NCBI GenBank assembly: GCA_001829455.1
Contig: MIBH01000056.1
Span: 7,051-41,540 of the forward strand
Origin: Spirochaetes bacterium RBG_13_51_14
Lineage (GTDB): Bacteria > Spirochaetota > UBA4802 > UBA5550
Length of the DNA stretch: 34,490 bases
Direction: 5' to 3'
Shown here in pieces: positions 1 to 8,410 of this stretch (positions within the stretch are counted from its first letter, which is position 1; the number at the start of each line of letters is the position of its first letter). The notes under the pieces were generated by a model. It was not told the DNA's origin, searched no databases, and worked only from the letters and a program-made list of their open reading frames with translations. Made by a program: the position numbers and the translations under genes.

Positions 1-648
1 CTCGACTGCCACTATTATACGGACCATGCCGGCCCGTCACTCGTCGCGGCCTTCTGTCTTCTGCTTCTCCCCCTCCTGCCGCGCCTTCGCGGGAAACGGA
101 TCATGTCGCTGTCGATACTGGCTGCGATTGCCGTGGCGTGGCTCGCCATGGAAGTTCACAGCACGGTCAAGCGGGACGATATAATAGCGATACGGCACAG
201 GCAGGGCACACTCCTCCTCGTAAAAGACGGCGATGTCCTTTCGGTGATCGGGGAGCTTCCGGAAAAGCCGCAGATTGAACTGGTTCAACATGAGATCGCA
301 TTCAGGGTTTGCCGTGAGGTCAACCTGCATATACCACATCCCGATTATCGCAATATTGCCGGTTACACATATCTCTTAAAGCGGCTGCCGGTGCGGCGGT
401 GCTACCTGTCAGTCAATTTCAATGTGCGTAAGTATACGCGGCGGTTTTTTGATATCCTGGAACGGGATACGGTGGAGCTAATCATTCATGATTGCGGCCC
501 CGGTGCCATTTCGGGATTTTCCGCGGACCGAGGCGATTTTCCGGAACAAGTCTGCGGGCTGTACGAACGGGTATCAGCCGGAACGGATCCACTGTGGATC
601 GGCAGGTTTTTTAAAAAAACCCGCATAAGATATTTAACGTTGCATTAA
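1..648 (+). CDS. Membrane protein C-terminus, possibly ComEC/Rec2-like (5' partial)
   Basis: The frame is open from base 1 to the stop at 646-648, so this is the 3' end of a longer gene, about 215 residues of which are visible. The ATG at 103 is internal: the upstream codons already encode a hydrophobic segment. Two membrane segments lie at about residues 12-30 and 35-52, separated by a basic stretch (PRLRGKR). A soluble tail of about 160 residues follows. Helices followed by a short beta-rich tail (IIAIRHRQGTLLLVKDGD, then LIIHDCGPGA) recall the end of the competence domain plus degenerate C-terminal domain of some ComEC/Rec2 DNA-uptake channels. No metallo-beta-lactamase HxHxDH motif is present, so the assignment is weak; the alternative is an unrelated membrane protein. 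It converges on the UbiA-like gene with a 115-base gap in which I see nothing. Confidence 0.45.
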   Translation, partial: LDCHYYTDHAGPSLVAAFCLLLLPLLPRLRGKRIMSLSILAAIAVAWLAMEVHSTVKRDDIIAIRHRQGTLLLVKDGDVLSVIGELPEKPQIELVQHEIAFRVCREVNLHIPHPDYRNIAGYTYLLKRLPVRRCYLSVNFNVRKYTRRFFDILERDTVELIIHDCGPGAISGFSADRGDFPEQVCGLYERVSAGTDPLWIGRFFKKTRIRYLTLH

Positions 649-763
649 TAATATGTCGTTTAGACTTGCGCAAAATTACTGTTTAGGGACGGGCGGTAAA
701 CCATCGATCTCACTTATAGCGGCCCGCAACGCTCTCATAATTCACCATCAGGATGGTAGACGA

Positions 764-1687
764 TCACCCAGCATTAAAAAAATATACCGCCGAGACGCTT
801 AAAAGGGCAAGCGAATATATCGCACCGGCAGTCTCAACCATCTTTGATGTTTTATTGTCCCGCCGCACCGTGAAAATAAACTCCACGGCGAGGAAGGCGA
901 GATATACGGTCCCGATTATCACGGAATATATTAGTGACCGAAAGATTGAAATGTAGAAATAGGTGAAGGCGCAGCCAGCCAGTGCCGCCACCACTTGGTT
1001 TGCAAAAACTGCGCCCCCGATCCCCCACACCTTAGTGTATGAATCCGCATGCTCCCGCTCCCGGTCGGGCGACCAGGTCTTACGCGCAATCTCGAAGTTA
1101 ACGGTGGCCATCATGCTCCCTGACAGAAAGATGAAAAGAAAGCCCGGATGTTCCGATACAGCCTCGGCCAGGCTTAACCGCTGGGAAATTCCAAGAAGGA
1201 GCGCGAGCGGAACCAGGAGTTGGTGGCTCAGGAGATAGAACCACGTTCTTTTATTGAGATACTCGGGCGCGAAAAATTCCTTGAACATGAGATAGACATA
1301 GGCCTGGATGGCCAGCCATATAACAAAGGGCCACGCACCCAGGTAGAGGGCCATGGCGCACTGAAGCATGACCAGCACTATGAGGAGTTTCCGCAGATCG
1401 GGCAACGTGATGGTTCCCCTGCTCAGCATCCTATCAGGAAACGCCGACGCGTCCTTCGCGTAATCTTTGTGCTCGTCGAGTATGCGGATCTGGAAGAGTA
1501 CCATGAACAGAACCAGGCACCCCATTATCGATTCCAGGAGATCGACCGGCGTGTGTCCTTCGATTATATTGGGAAAAAAATAAGACATATAATAGAGCGC
1601 GGCAGCGTATGAGAAGGTCGCCGGCAGGGGGAAGCGTTCCTTGGTGTAGAGATAATACTTTTTTAAAAGGTAGATGTTCGTATCCAT
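764..1687 (-). CDS. UbiA-superfamily membrane prenyltransferase
   Basis: About 307 residues with roughly eight membrane segments. The family transfers a polyprenyl group from its diphosphate to an acceptor inside the membrane, using Mg2+ held by two Asp-rich loops. The first loop is visible as DEHKD at about residues 71-75 with a further D at 79, followed by AFPDRMLSRG, a typical UbiA context. The second loop is altered (NFEIARKTWSPDRE), with Glu/Arg/Lys where many members have DxxxD; related UbiA-like proteins share this pattern. I chose the ATG at 1687 because AAAGAGG lies just upstream. The longer reading would add a low-complexity MAAGGPAGKEDV. The gene overlaps the preceding CDP-alcohol gene by 25 bases, so the two are probably co-translated. 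It is last in a five-gene operon. The acceptor is unknown: a lipid, a quinone precursor or a glycerol phosphate are all possible. Confidence 0.8.
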   Translation of the reverse strand: MDTNIYLLKKYYLYTKERFPLPATFSYAAALYYMSYFFPNIIEGHTPVDLLESIMGCLVLFMVLFQIRILDEHKDYAKDASAFPDRMLSRGTITLPDLRKLLIVLVMLQCAMALYLGAWPFVIWLAIQAYVYLMFKEFFAPEYLNKRTWFYLLSHQLLVPLALLLGISQRLSLAEAVSEHPGFLFIFLSGSMMATVNFEIARKTWSPDREREHADSYTKVWGIGGAVFANQVVAALAGCAFTYFYISIFRSLIYSVIIGTVYLAFLAVEFIFTVRRDNKTSKMVETAGAIYSLALLSVSAVYFFNAG

Positions 1688-2853
1688 AACATCCTCTTTA
1701 CCGGCAGGGCCACCAGCGGCCAAAGAACGACAATGGCAACCGCAGTGGCGGTCGATATTGGGAAAAAGAGCCAGGTGGCAAAGGCGACCCCAATGCCTGA
1801 ATCTATCTGATCGACAGATATAAAAAGGAGTCTGTTCTTTACAGGGACTTCGCCGGGCCGTATCCCGAGCCTCCTCTTTAAAAATGAATTGGGAAGCTCG
1901 AACAGAGCATATCCAAAACCCTGCGCCAGGCCGATCTGCCAGAAAGGAATGGCAAGCAGATCAATGGTCAGGTCGAGAGGACACAGGATCAGTATTCCCC
2001 GGAGAACGAGGGCGCCGAAAACGCTGAAAACCGGCATGAGTATGAAACCGCGGATAGTTTTATTTGAACCGAAGATCTTTTCGCTTACCGGTAATCTGAG
2101 AGATGAAAGCCAGTCTTTTGACACGATAAGCATGTGGAGCGATCCTCCGATGATTGCCGGAATGGCGGTAAAAAAACCCGACAGAAGATGGCGCTCCGCA
2201 TCGTGCATGAGTTGACCGCCGGCGAATTCACGAGGATTTATAACCCCGAAACCATCCAGCGCGAAGAGAAGCGACGCGCCGAGAATAACCGTCAGCATCA
2301 ACGGTATGCTTTTAAACTTAAAAAAGCTGCGCCGGTACACCATGAAGAGTGAAAAAAGCGCGAATAGTCCTGCCACTATGGGGAATATAGCGCCATGGGG
2401 GAAAAACCAGTCCGCGATATATAGTATCCCAAGAAAGAGCACGCTCCAGAATACCGGCATGCCAAAATACGCAAGCCCACTTTTGTCATCTTTTATATTG
2501 CCGATTTCATTAAAGACGGAAAGTCGCACCACACCGGACACTATGAACAGGAGGAGAATAATCCCATAATACCAGATATTGAAGCCCCACCGGTACAGGA
2601 AGAGTGATGGGACCGCGAGGTAATCAAAAACGTCCACAAAACCGTCCAGGTAGCGGCCAAAATCGCTTTCCAGCCCGAATTTGCGGGCCAGCACGCCATC
2701 GAGCGCATCCACCAGCATCGCTATGAACAGGAGACTCAGTGCGAGGGAAAACTCACCCGCCAGCACCAGTGCAGCTGCGCAGAGCGATATGACAATCCCG
2801 CTGATTGTAAGACAATCGACCGGGTTAAGGCTTACGATAAAATACTTTTTCAT
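1663..2853 (-). CDS. Fusion: CDP-alcohol phosphotransferase + CarS/CdsA-like CTP:phospholipid cytidylyltransferase
   Basis: About 396 residues, all membrane-embedded, in two halves. The N-terminal half carries the complete CDP-alcohol phosphotransferase motif DGxxAR-x8-GxxxDxxxD at about residues 52-74 (DG, AR, G, D and D all present). This family displaces CMP from a CDP-alcohol to make a phosphodiester lipid. The C-terminal half resembles CarS (CDP-archaeol synthase) and CdsA: FGSNKTIRG at about 261-269, then SFLKRRLGIRPG and a terminal DQID. The acidic residue normally before the SFxKR motif is Glu rather than Asp. One chain therefore seems to hold both the enzyme making a CDP-activated lipid and the enzyme consuming one. 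The start at 2853 is preferred over 2874 because AGAGTGG precedes it. It lies 84 bases downstream of the ligase gene and overlaps the UbiA gene by 25 bases. Confidence 0.85.
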   Translation of the reverse strand: MKKYFIVSLNPVDCLTISGIVISLCAAALVLAGEFSLALSLLFIAMLVDALDGVLARKFGLESDFGRYLDGFVDVFDYLAVPSLFLYRWGFNIWYYGIILLLFIVSGVVRLSVFNEIGNIKDDKSGLAYFGMPVFWSVLFLGILYIADWFFPHGAIFPIVAGLFALFSLFMVYRRSFFKFKSIPLMLTVILGASLLFALDGFGVINPREFAGGQLMHDAERHLLSGFFTAIPAIIGGSLHMLIVSKDWLSSLRLPVSEKIFGSNKTIRGFILMPVFSVFGALVLRGILILCPLDLTIDLLAIPFWQIGLAQGFGYALFELPNSFLKRRLGIRPGEVPVKNRLLFISVDQIDSGIGVAFATWLFFPISTATAVAIVVLWPLVALPVKRMLWIRTSTF

Positions 2854-2937
2854 GTTGACCACTCTTGCATACATTGATTAAAGATTATATATCTGCTCCA
2901 CATCATATACGTTGCTGGGCCCCCAAATCATTACTCG

Positions 2938-4551
2938 TTAATCCAGCATCTTTATGAGCGCGGGGCGATCTATTTTGCTGTTATGCCTCTTATCCAGGGG
3001 GATACGGTTCATCTCTCGTATCGATATGTCGTCACAATCAGATCCTCTCATCAACTCCCGAATCGCCTTCAACGAGGCCTCACGCTTCGCCGTTCGATCG
3101 AGCACCACTGCGAGTATCGGGCGGTCCGCTGTGCCGGATGCCACGACGGCGGATCGTACCACGCCCGGTACTTCATCTATTTTTTTCTCAAGGAGATACG
3201 GATGGATGAGCCTTCCTCCGTGCTGTACAACGTCCCGGGCCCTCCCGGTGAGCCATATCCGTCCCTTTCGATCAAGATAACCGGTATCGCCGGTGCGGTG
3301 CCACACGCTGCCATCGGGACAGGGGATCTTGTATTCCCCGATTGGCCCGGGATTAGCCACATATCCCCGTGAAACATGATCCCCGGCGACCACGATCTCG
3401 CCGATCTCTCCGATCTGGAGGGTGTAGCGTTCGAGGGTATGATCGCTGATGGAATCGTGATCGGGCGGCAGATTGACTATTTTTACCCTGACAAAGCCGT
3501 ACGGTTTTCCCACGAGGAAGCCCTCGCCTACCGATTCAAGAATATCATCTATTGAAATACTGCTGATCGGTTCCGCCTCAGTAGACCCATACACGACCCT
3601 TATCTCAGCCCCGGGGAATGCTTGCCGCAGTATGGCGCATAATTTTCGCGGCACCGGGGCACCGCCGGTGACAATGAGGCGCATAGATGGCAGACGCATT
3701 TTATTGTGTATGATATGCTCCGCAACCCGTTTCATGAAGACCGGCGCCGCGCTCAGCCTGGTCGGCTTGAATTCCCGGATCTGCTGAAGGATAAGGGACG
3801 GATTAACACGTTTAACAGCGGCGAAGTCCACTGCCGCGATCAGGGTCGGCATGCCGCAGGCGAGATTGTGCAGCACATATACCGGGAAGGCGGTCATATC
3901 GATATCACCGGGGCGATCGGGCAGAATTGCCCGGTTGGCCAGGTGCTGCTGCTTGAGGCCCCAGTGCTTCCGGTCGGCCCCTTTGGGCCGGCCGGTGCTG
4001 CCTGACGTGAAGGAAATAATGCCGGTAGTCTCACGGTCGCACGGCACAATGTCGATCCGATGCGATCCCGCTTCTTGCAGATGCGAAATCGGACGGATAC
4101 CGATGCCGTCGCCATCAACCGAGTAGCATCGGTATTTCCACAATCGTGGGATGAAATACCGGATGCGGCAGAATTTTTGTTTGGTGATAATCGCTCCCGC
4201 CATTGAGTCGTCAAAGGCTGTGAGCATCTTTCTGAAACCCATGCTGATATCCACGAGCACTGGAATCATTCCCGAGGCCAGCATGGCGGCGATGATGCAA
4301 TACAGATCGACGCTGGGCGGGATCATGATGATGACACGGTCACGGGGCCGGTATCCGGCTTTCCTGAAACCCCTCTGGTATGATGCTATCTTCCTGCCCA
4401 TCTCGCCGAAGGTCGCGGTTTCATACCGGGTGACCGCGTCATTGCTCCATGCGACTGGTATACGGAGGGCTTCCCGGTGGGGATGCTTTTCAATCTGCTC
4501 AACTACCAATTCCACCAGGTTGCCTGAAGATTTTTTATGATTATGCTTCAT
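2938..4551 (-). CDS. AMP-forming acyl ligase, OleC/fatty-acyl-CoA-ligase-like
   Basis: A 537-residue member of the ANL superfamily, which activates a carboxylate as acyl-AMP. Visible motifs: the P-loop FTSGSTGRPKG at 181-191, the A5 motif VVYGSTEAE, the A7 motif RTGDTGYLDRKGRIWLTGR and the end motif SKIDR with the candidate catalytic Lys. The stretch DIDMTAFPVYVLHNLACGM, followed by VDFAAVKRVNPSLIL, resembles OleC (beta-lactone synthetase of olefin biosynthesis) and related fatty acid-CoA ligase family proteins more than acetyl-CoA synthetases. No OleA, OleB or OleD homologue is in the window, so olefin synthesis is not supported. It follows the GNAT-like gene by 12 bases and precedes the CDP-alcohol/CarS fusion. 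It may charge an acyl or hydroxyacyl group for the neighbouring acyltransferase-like protein; that is inference. Confidence 0.85.
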   Translation of the reverse strand: MKHNHKKSSGNLVELVVEQIEKHPHREALRIPVAWSNDAVTRYETATFGEMGRKIASYQRGFRKAGYRPRDRVIIMIPPSVDLYCIIAAMLASGMIPVLVDISMGFRKMLTAFDDSMAGAIITKQKFCRIRYFIPRLWKYRCYSVDGDGIGIRPISHLQEAGSHRIDIVPCDRETTGIISFTSGSTGRPKGADRKHWGLKQQHLANRAILPDRPGDIDMTAFPVYVLHNLACGMPTLIAAVDFAAVKRVNPSLILQQIREFKPTRLSAAPVFMKRVAEHIIHNKMRLPSMRLIVTGGAPVPRKLCAILRQAFPGAEIRVVYGSTEAEPISSISIDDILESVGEGFLVGKPYGFVRVKIVNLPPDHDSISDHTLERYTLQIGEIGEIVVAGDHVSRGYVANPGPIGEYKIPCPDGSVWHRTGDTGYLDRKGRIWLTGRARDVVQHGGRLIHPYLLEKKIDEVPGVVRSAVVASGTADRPILAVVLDRTAKREASLKAIRELMRGSDCDDISIREMNRIPLDKRHNSKIDRPALIKMLD

Positions 4552-4563
4552 AGAAAGGCTGCT

Positions 4564-5682
4564 TTATAAACTTTTGGCGAACAATCCATAATGGCGCTTG
4601 ATATCGTCACACCCCTCGAAAACTCGCCGTGCAATGTTCAGTGAATAATTATCTTCGCGCATGGTGGCGCCTGCGCAGCGGCTGTAGTGCGGCAACGCCC
4701 ATTTCATGCAGAAGTATACCATTACCGTAAAAAGGCCCTGGTTTCTCCATTTCGGCTGGATTCCGACCGTTTTAAGAAGCAGCGTCGGTTTCATGAGGAA
4801 TTGAAAATGCTTGCCGTACTCAAGCTGACCGGGGGCGATCCGGTTAGGAGCCCCCTGGCGGCATAACAAGCCGTAATCCGGGAGATTGATGAAAAAACCG
4901 GCTATGTTCCCTTCCGAATCAAGGGCAAGAACCGATGATTCCGGGCAGATGTTGCGGGCCAGAGTGGCTCCGAAGCCAGCCTTGAATTCCTCGGAGGAGA
5001 TTTTGGTATACGCGAAATTTCCGGAGAACACGGCGTCGACAAGTTCGTATAGGCTCTCCAGACTTTTTAACAGGAAATCGTGCGTGAGGGGAACGAAGAC
5101 GATCCCGTTCTCATCCGCTCTCTTCATGTCGTCCTTTGAAATTTCACAGGAGCGCTGATATGCCTGGTGAAGATCGCCACCCAATGTCATGTATCGATAT
5201 GCAATCTTAAAACCGAGGTCTTCCAGGAACCTCGGATAATAGGGTGGATTATACGGTTCTCCCGGGTAACAGCCGTCCTCGAACCGGTCCAGGCGGATCC
5301 GGTACGATCCGAAAGTCGTAAAATTGATCGGTCCGTAAACGGTGACGGCTCCTTTGTCGCGCGCCCACGATTCAAATTCTGAAAAAAGCTTTCGATTTGC
5401 ATGGTATGCGTCAATCGTTTCCCAGTATCCGAAAAAGGCGACGTGCTGGTCATTGATCAGCAAATCCGGATTATAGAAACCGGCGAGACGGGCCATATCA
5501 GGTTCGCATCCGATCCAGGCACTGTTCTTATCAAAATACCGGTTGTGAGGTCCGAAGGCCAGCTTCAGCATGCCGGGCGATTCGGGTATCCAGTTCGGGT
5601 CGCCGCGGTATACCTCGCACGCGACCCCATGAAATTCATCAGGGAAATTGTTTTCAGATTTCCAGTCCATGCTTTTCATCAT
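4564..5682 (-). CDS. GNAT-fold acyltransferase-like protein, function unassigned
   Basis: About 372 residues with no signal peptide or membrane segment. The pattern (RGDPNWIPESPGMLKLAFGP, then HVAFFGYWE, VYGPINFTTFGSYR and PYNPPYYPRFLEDLGFKIAYRYM) matches a large family annotated as GNAT/N-acetyltransferase-like proteins of about 370-390 residues. The C-terminal half ends in a GNAT-like part (WRNQGLFTVMVYFCMKWA, then REDNYSLNIARRVFEG). An acyl-CoA or aminoacyl donor would be expected, but the substrate cannot be read from sequence. Several starts lie close together at the dikinase stop: TTG 5691, ATG 5682, ATG 5679 and ATG 5670. I took ATG 5682; none has a good ribosome site, which suggests translational coupling to the upstream gene. 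The adjacent acyl-adenylating enzyme makes an acyl transfer step plausible. Confidence 0.65.
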   Translation of the reverse strand: MMKSMDWKSENNFPDEFHGVACEVYRGDPNWIPESPGMLKLAFGPHNRYFDKNSAWIGCEPDMARLAGFYNPDLLINDQHVAFFGYWETIDAYHANRKLFSEFESWARDKGAVTVYGPINFTTFGSYRIRLDRFEDGCYPGEPYNPPYYPRFLEDLGFKIAYRYMTLGGDLHQAYQRSCEISKDDMKRADENGIVFVPLTHDFLLKSLESLYELVDAVFSGNFAYTKISSEEFKAGFGATLARNICPESSVLALDSEGNIAGFFINLPDYGLLCRQGAPNRIAPGQLEYGKHFQFLMKPTLLLKTVGIQPKWRNQGLFTVMVYFCMKWALPHYSRCAGATMREDNYSLNIARRVFEGCDDIKRHYGLFAKSL

Positions 5683-5683
5683 A

Positions 5684-8410
5684 TCATGCAATTGATTTCA
5701 AGCCGGGCGAGGCCTCGAGCCTCCGAATTACGCCCGTGCTCCCGTCCATGTGGACCCGTTCTCCGTCCCTTAGAATTTTGGTAAGTCCCGGGATATTTAC
5801 GATGGCCGGAATGCCCAACTCGCGGGCGACGACGGCGGAATGCGACAGGGTGGAACCGCGCTCCACCAGTATGCCGCCGGCGGTGGGGAAAAGGGGTGCC
5901 CAGCCGGGGTCGGTCCGCACCGTGCACAATATTTGTCCCTTCAGGTTGAGCTCGTCATGGGGCGAGAATATCAGCTTGATTTTTTCCTCGCAGGTGCCGG
6001 GATAACAACCGATACCTCGCAGCTCCCCGGCGTTTTCCCTTGTCTCTTCCTTCTGATGGTACTCGTACCGGTTGTGGTGGTAGACAGGGCCTTTCGTCGA
6101 AAAATGGTGCGGCAACTCTTCCTGTTCATAGGAGCGGTATTCTTCTTTCCGGGCCGACACCAGCGGTTGTATCCGGGATTGGACGCATCGTCCGTCCATA
6201 TACGCTTCTATTTCCTCTACGGTTACATAAAAGATGTCCCGCGGCTCCTTTAAGAGGCCATGGAATGCCATCTGGTTACCGATTTCAAGGTAGATATCTC
6301 TGATCAAACCAAAAGACCTGGTCCTCATGAGACGCATGTTCTCGCGGTTTTTTACAGCCTGGCGGAGTTTCATCAGATCCCTTCGGAACTTTCTCGCTTT
6401 AAGGCGGCCGAGTTTCGCCCGTATCATGCCGAGAGCATTCACTTCAGAGCCTGCCCTGAATTTGCGCTCGTTTTTCGCGAGGGTCTCGACGGTGAGATCA
6501 TCCCGTGACAGGTAATTCTTTATGACCGCGAACAGAAACGAGGGGTCCTGGCGGAGCGTGACTGATTCAAGCTTGAGCTCCCCGATGCAGCGGTCGCCAT
6601 AGAGTTCGATATATTCCAAGCACTGTTCATAGGCGTGTTTGTCGGCGTTCTGCAAAACGTCCAGCAGGCACCGGTTGTCCGATTTCATGATGAGCATCGA
6701 CAAGTCCGGTTTCGTTCGGATGTAGTCGCACAGGCGCAGTATGAACTTGGTAGGCTCGGTGCTCTCGATGCCCTCCTCGCCGGCCATGAGGTTGTTCTGC
6801 ATGACCACCGGGTTCACTACGCCGGCCTTTTCGAGCCAGCGGTGGACCCGTCCATTCATCATCATGACGTAGAAATCGTTGATGATGGGTGTCTGCCAGT
6901 TATACATGATCCGAACCTCGAGGCGCTTTGCCATCTCCACCAGCTCAGCCATCTCCAGGGTATGGAGCCGTGCCCGGCTGACCAAATCTTTCTCCGCCTT
7001 GAACATGGCCTGGAATTCGGCGACAAGCCGGTCAATCCTCCGGAACCCAGCCAGGAGCTTGCACAGCGTCTTGAAGAGCTGCGGTATCCGAATAATTTTT
7101 TCCCCTATGTTCAGACACCGATCTTCAACTAAATCAACCGGGTCCTGGAGACCCATCATCCGCTCCATATCGGCCTTGTTGGTCTTAAAAAAAGGAAGCA
7201 GCAGCAAAGCCCTGTACCAATTGTTGATATTGTAGTATATCCGCCCCTTCACCAGGCCGAGCAGATTTTGGAACACAGGCCTGATCTCCTCTCGTCGTGC
7301 TTGGGATACGCCCAAAAGTTTGAAGGTCTGCTCATAGACGATGGAATAGGCCCTGTTGGCGAAGGAATAGGTGAGCGGCGTTGTCACGCCACAGTAGCTT
7401 TCCTGGATGTTGGAATTGTCCCATACGATGGTTTTCCCCGACGGCTCGGCAGGGGCAGGCAGGGATGTTATCGGCCTTGTCTGAAGTATATGGAGTCGGT
7501 CGCTGTCGTATGCCCATTCGATATCCTGGGGAAAACGAATAAGCTCTGCGATTTTCCTCCCCGCTTCGGTTATTTCCCTTATTTCCGCTTCTTGAAGACA
7601 TCCCACTTTTCGCAGGTCGGCGGGTACGGCGGTTTCCCTCGTGCCGGAGCCCCGTTCTGTATCAAATACGATCTGGTTCTCCTTGTCGTTTATGGTCTCG
7701 CGGATATCGGTCCCATACAATGAGACCGTGTATTCATCGGCGTCACAGCTTCCTGAAACGACCCCCTCGCCGAGTCCGTAGCAGGCCGAAATGAGGCCGT
7801 GTTTCCTGCTCCCGCTCAGGGGGTGGGCGGTAAAGAACACGCCGGAGACCCGGGAATGTATCATCAGTTGCACAATGACCGCTATCCTTGCGTCAGACGG
7901 GTCCTGGCCGTGCAGCAGGCGGTATCGTATGGAACGTTCGTTGAATGCGCTGGCGAAACAGGCGATCACTGATTTCGATATGTCCCCAAGGCCTCTCAGG
8001 AATAGAAATGAATCCATTTGCCCGGCGAAGGAGGCTGCCGCGGCGTCTTCCCCCACCGCAGATGAACGGACCGCGAAAAAGGCCTTGTCCCAGCAGTCAA
8101 ATTCCCCCAGCTTCTCATTGAGGGCTTCGGCGATACAAGGGAGGAGGCCCTTGCCGGCGATCCTGTTGCGTATTTCCTGCGATACGGTGCCTGCGCTGTT
8201 GTCGTCGGGTAAATGAGAGAGCGCATCCATGATCCAATCATGTTCCCCGACCATAACCTGTTCCTCAAAGGCCCTGGTGGTTATAACGATCCAGGGGGGC
8301 ACCCGGAAGCCGTTTCTCGTGAGCCACGCCAGATTCCGGGCCTTACCGCCGATTATCTCCTCACCGTAAGACGATGCATCATCCTGAGTGAGTACATATC
8401 CTGCCTTCAT
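5684..8410 (-). CDS. PEP-synthase/rifampin-phosphotransferase-like dikinase (ATP-grasp + swivelling His domain)
   Basis: 908 residues. The N-terminal third is a PPDK/PEP-synthase ATP-binding domain: GGKARNLAWLTRNGFRVPP at 21-39, FAVRSSAVGEDAAAASFAGQ, VSGSCDADEY and ILQTRPITSL. A long helical middle region of about 450 residues follows. The chain ends in the swivelling phosphohistidine domain, GSTLSHSAVVARELGIPA, with the expected phosphorylated His at about residue 857, and only 51 residues remain after it. The C-terminal PEP/pyruvate TIM barrel of true PEP synthase and PPDK is therefore absent. This is the architecture of rifampin phosphotransferase (Rph) and related enzymes, which move the beta-phosphate of ATP via His to a small molecule bound by the middle domain. 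It is the first gene of the five-gene operon. The natural substrate may be an operon intermediate; self-resistance is an alternative. Confidence 0.85.
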   Translation of the reverse strand: MKAGYVLTQDDASSYGEEIIGGKARNLAWLTRNGFRVPPWIVITTRAFEEQVMVGEHDWIMDALSHLPDDNSAGTVSQEIRNRIAGKGLLPCIAEALNEKLGEFDCWDKAFFAVRSSAVGEDAAAASFAGQMDSFLFLRGLGDISKSVIACFASAFNERSIRYRLLHGQDPSDARIAVIVQLMIHSRVSGVFFTAHPLSGSRKHGLISACYGLGEGVVSGSCDADEYTVSLYGTDIRETINDKENQIVFDTERGSGTRETAVPADLRKVGCLQEAEIREITEAGRKIAELIRFPQDIEWAYDSDRLHILQTRPITSLPAPAEPSGKTIVWDNSNIQESYCGVTTPLTYSFANRAYSIVYEQTFKLLGVSQARREEIRPVFQNLLGLVKGRIYYNINNWYRALLLLPFFKTNKADMERMMGLQDPVDLVEDRCLNIGEKIIRIPQLFKTLCKLLAGFRRIDRLVAEFQAMFKAEKDLVSRARLHTLEMAELVEMAKRLEVRIMYNWQTPIINDFYVMMMNGRVHRWLEKAGVVNPVVMQNNLMAGEEGIESTEPTKFILRLCDYIRTKPDLSMLIMKSDNRCLLDVLQNADKHAYEQCLEYIELYGDRCIGELKLESVTLRQDPSFLFAVIKNYLSRDDLTVETLAKNERKFRAGSEVNALGMIRAKLGRLKARKFRRDLMKLRQAVKNRENMRLMRTRSFGLIRDIYLEIGNQMAFHGLLKEPRDIFYVTVEEIEAYMDGRCVQSRIQPLVSARKEEYRSYEQEELPHHFSTKGPVYHHNRYEYHQKEETRENAGELRGIGCYPGTCEEKIKLIFSPHDELNLKGQILCTVRTDPGWAPLFPTAGGILVERGSTLSHSAVVARELGIPAIVNIPGLTKILRDGERVHMDGSTGVIRRLEASPGLKSIA

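Noticed and set aside
764-2853. Archaeal-type ether lipid synthesis as the operon's function
   Set aside because: UbiA and CarS-like parts are suggestive, but no GGGP synthase, DGGGP reductase or polyprenyl synthase is present in the window, so it is kept only as one possibility.
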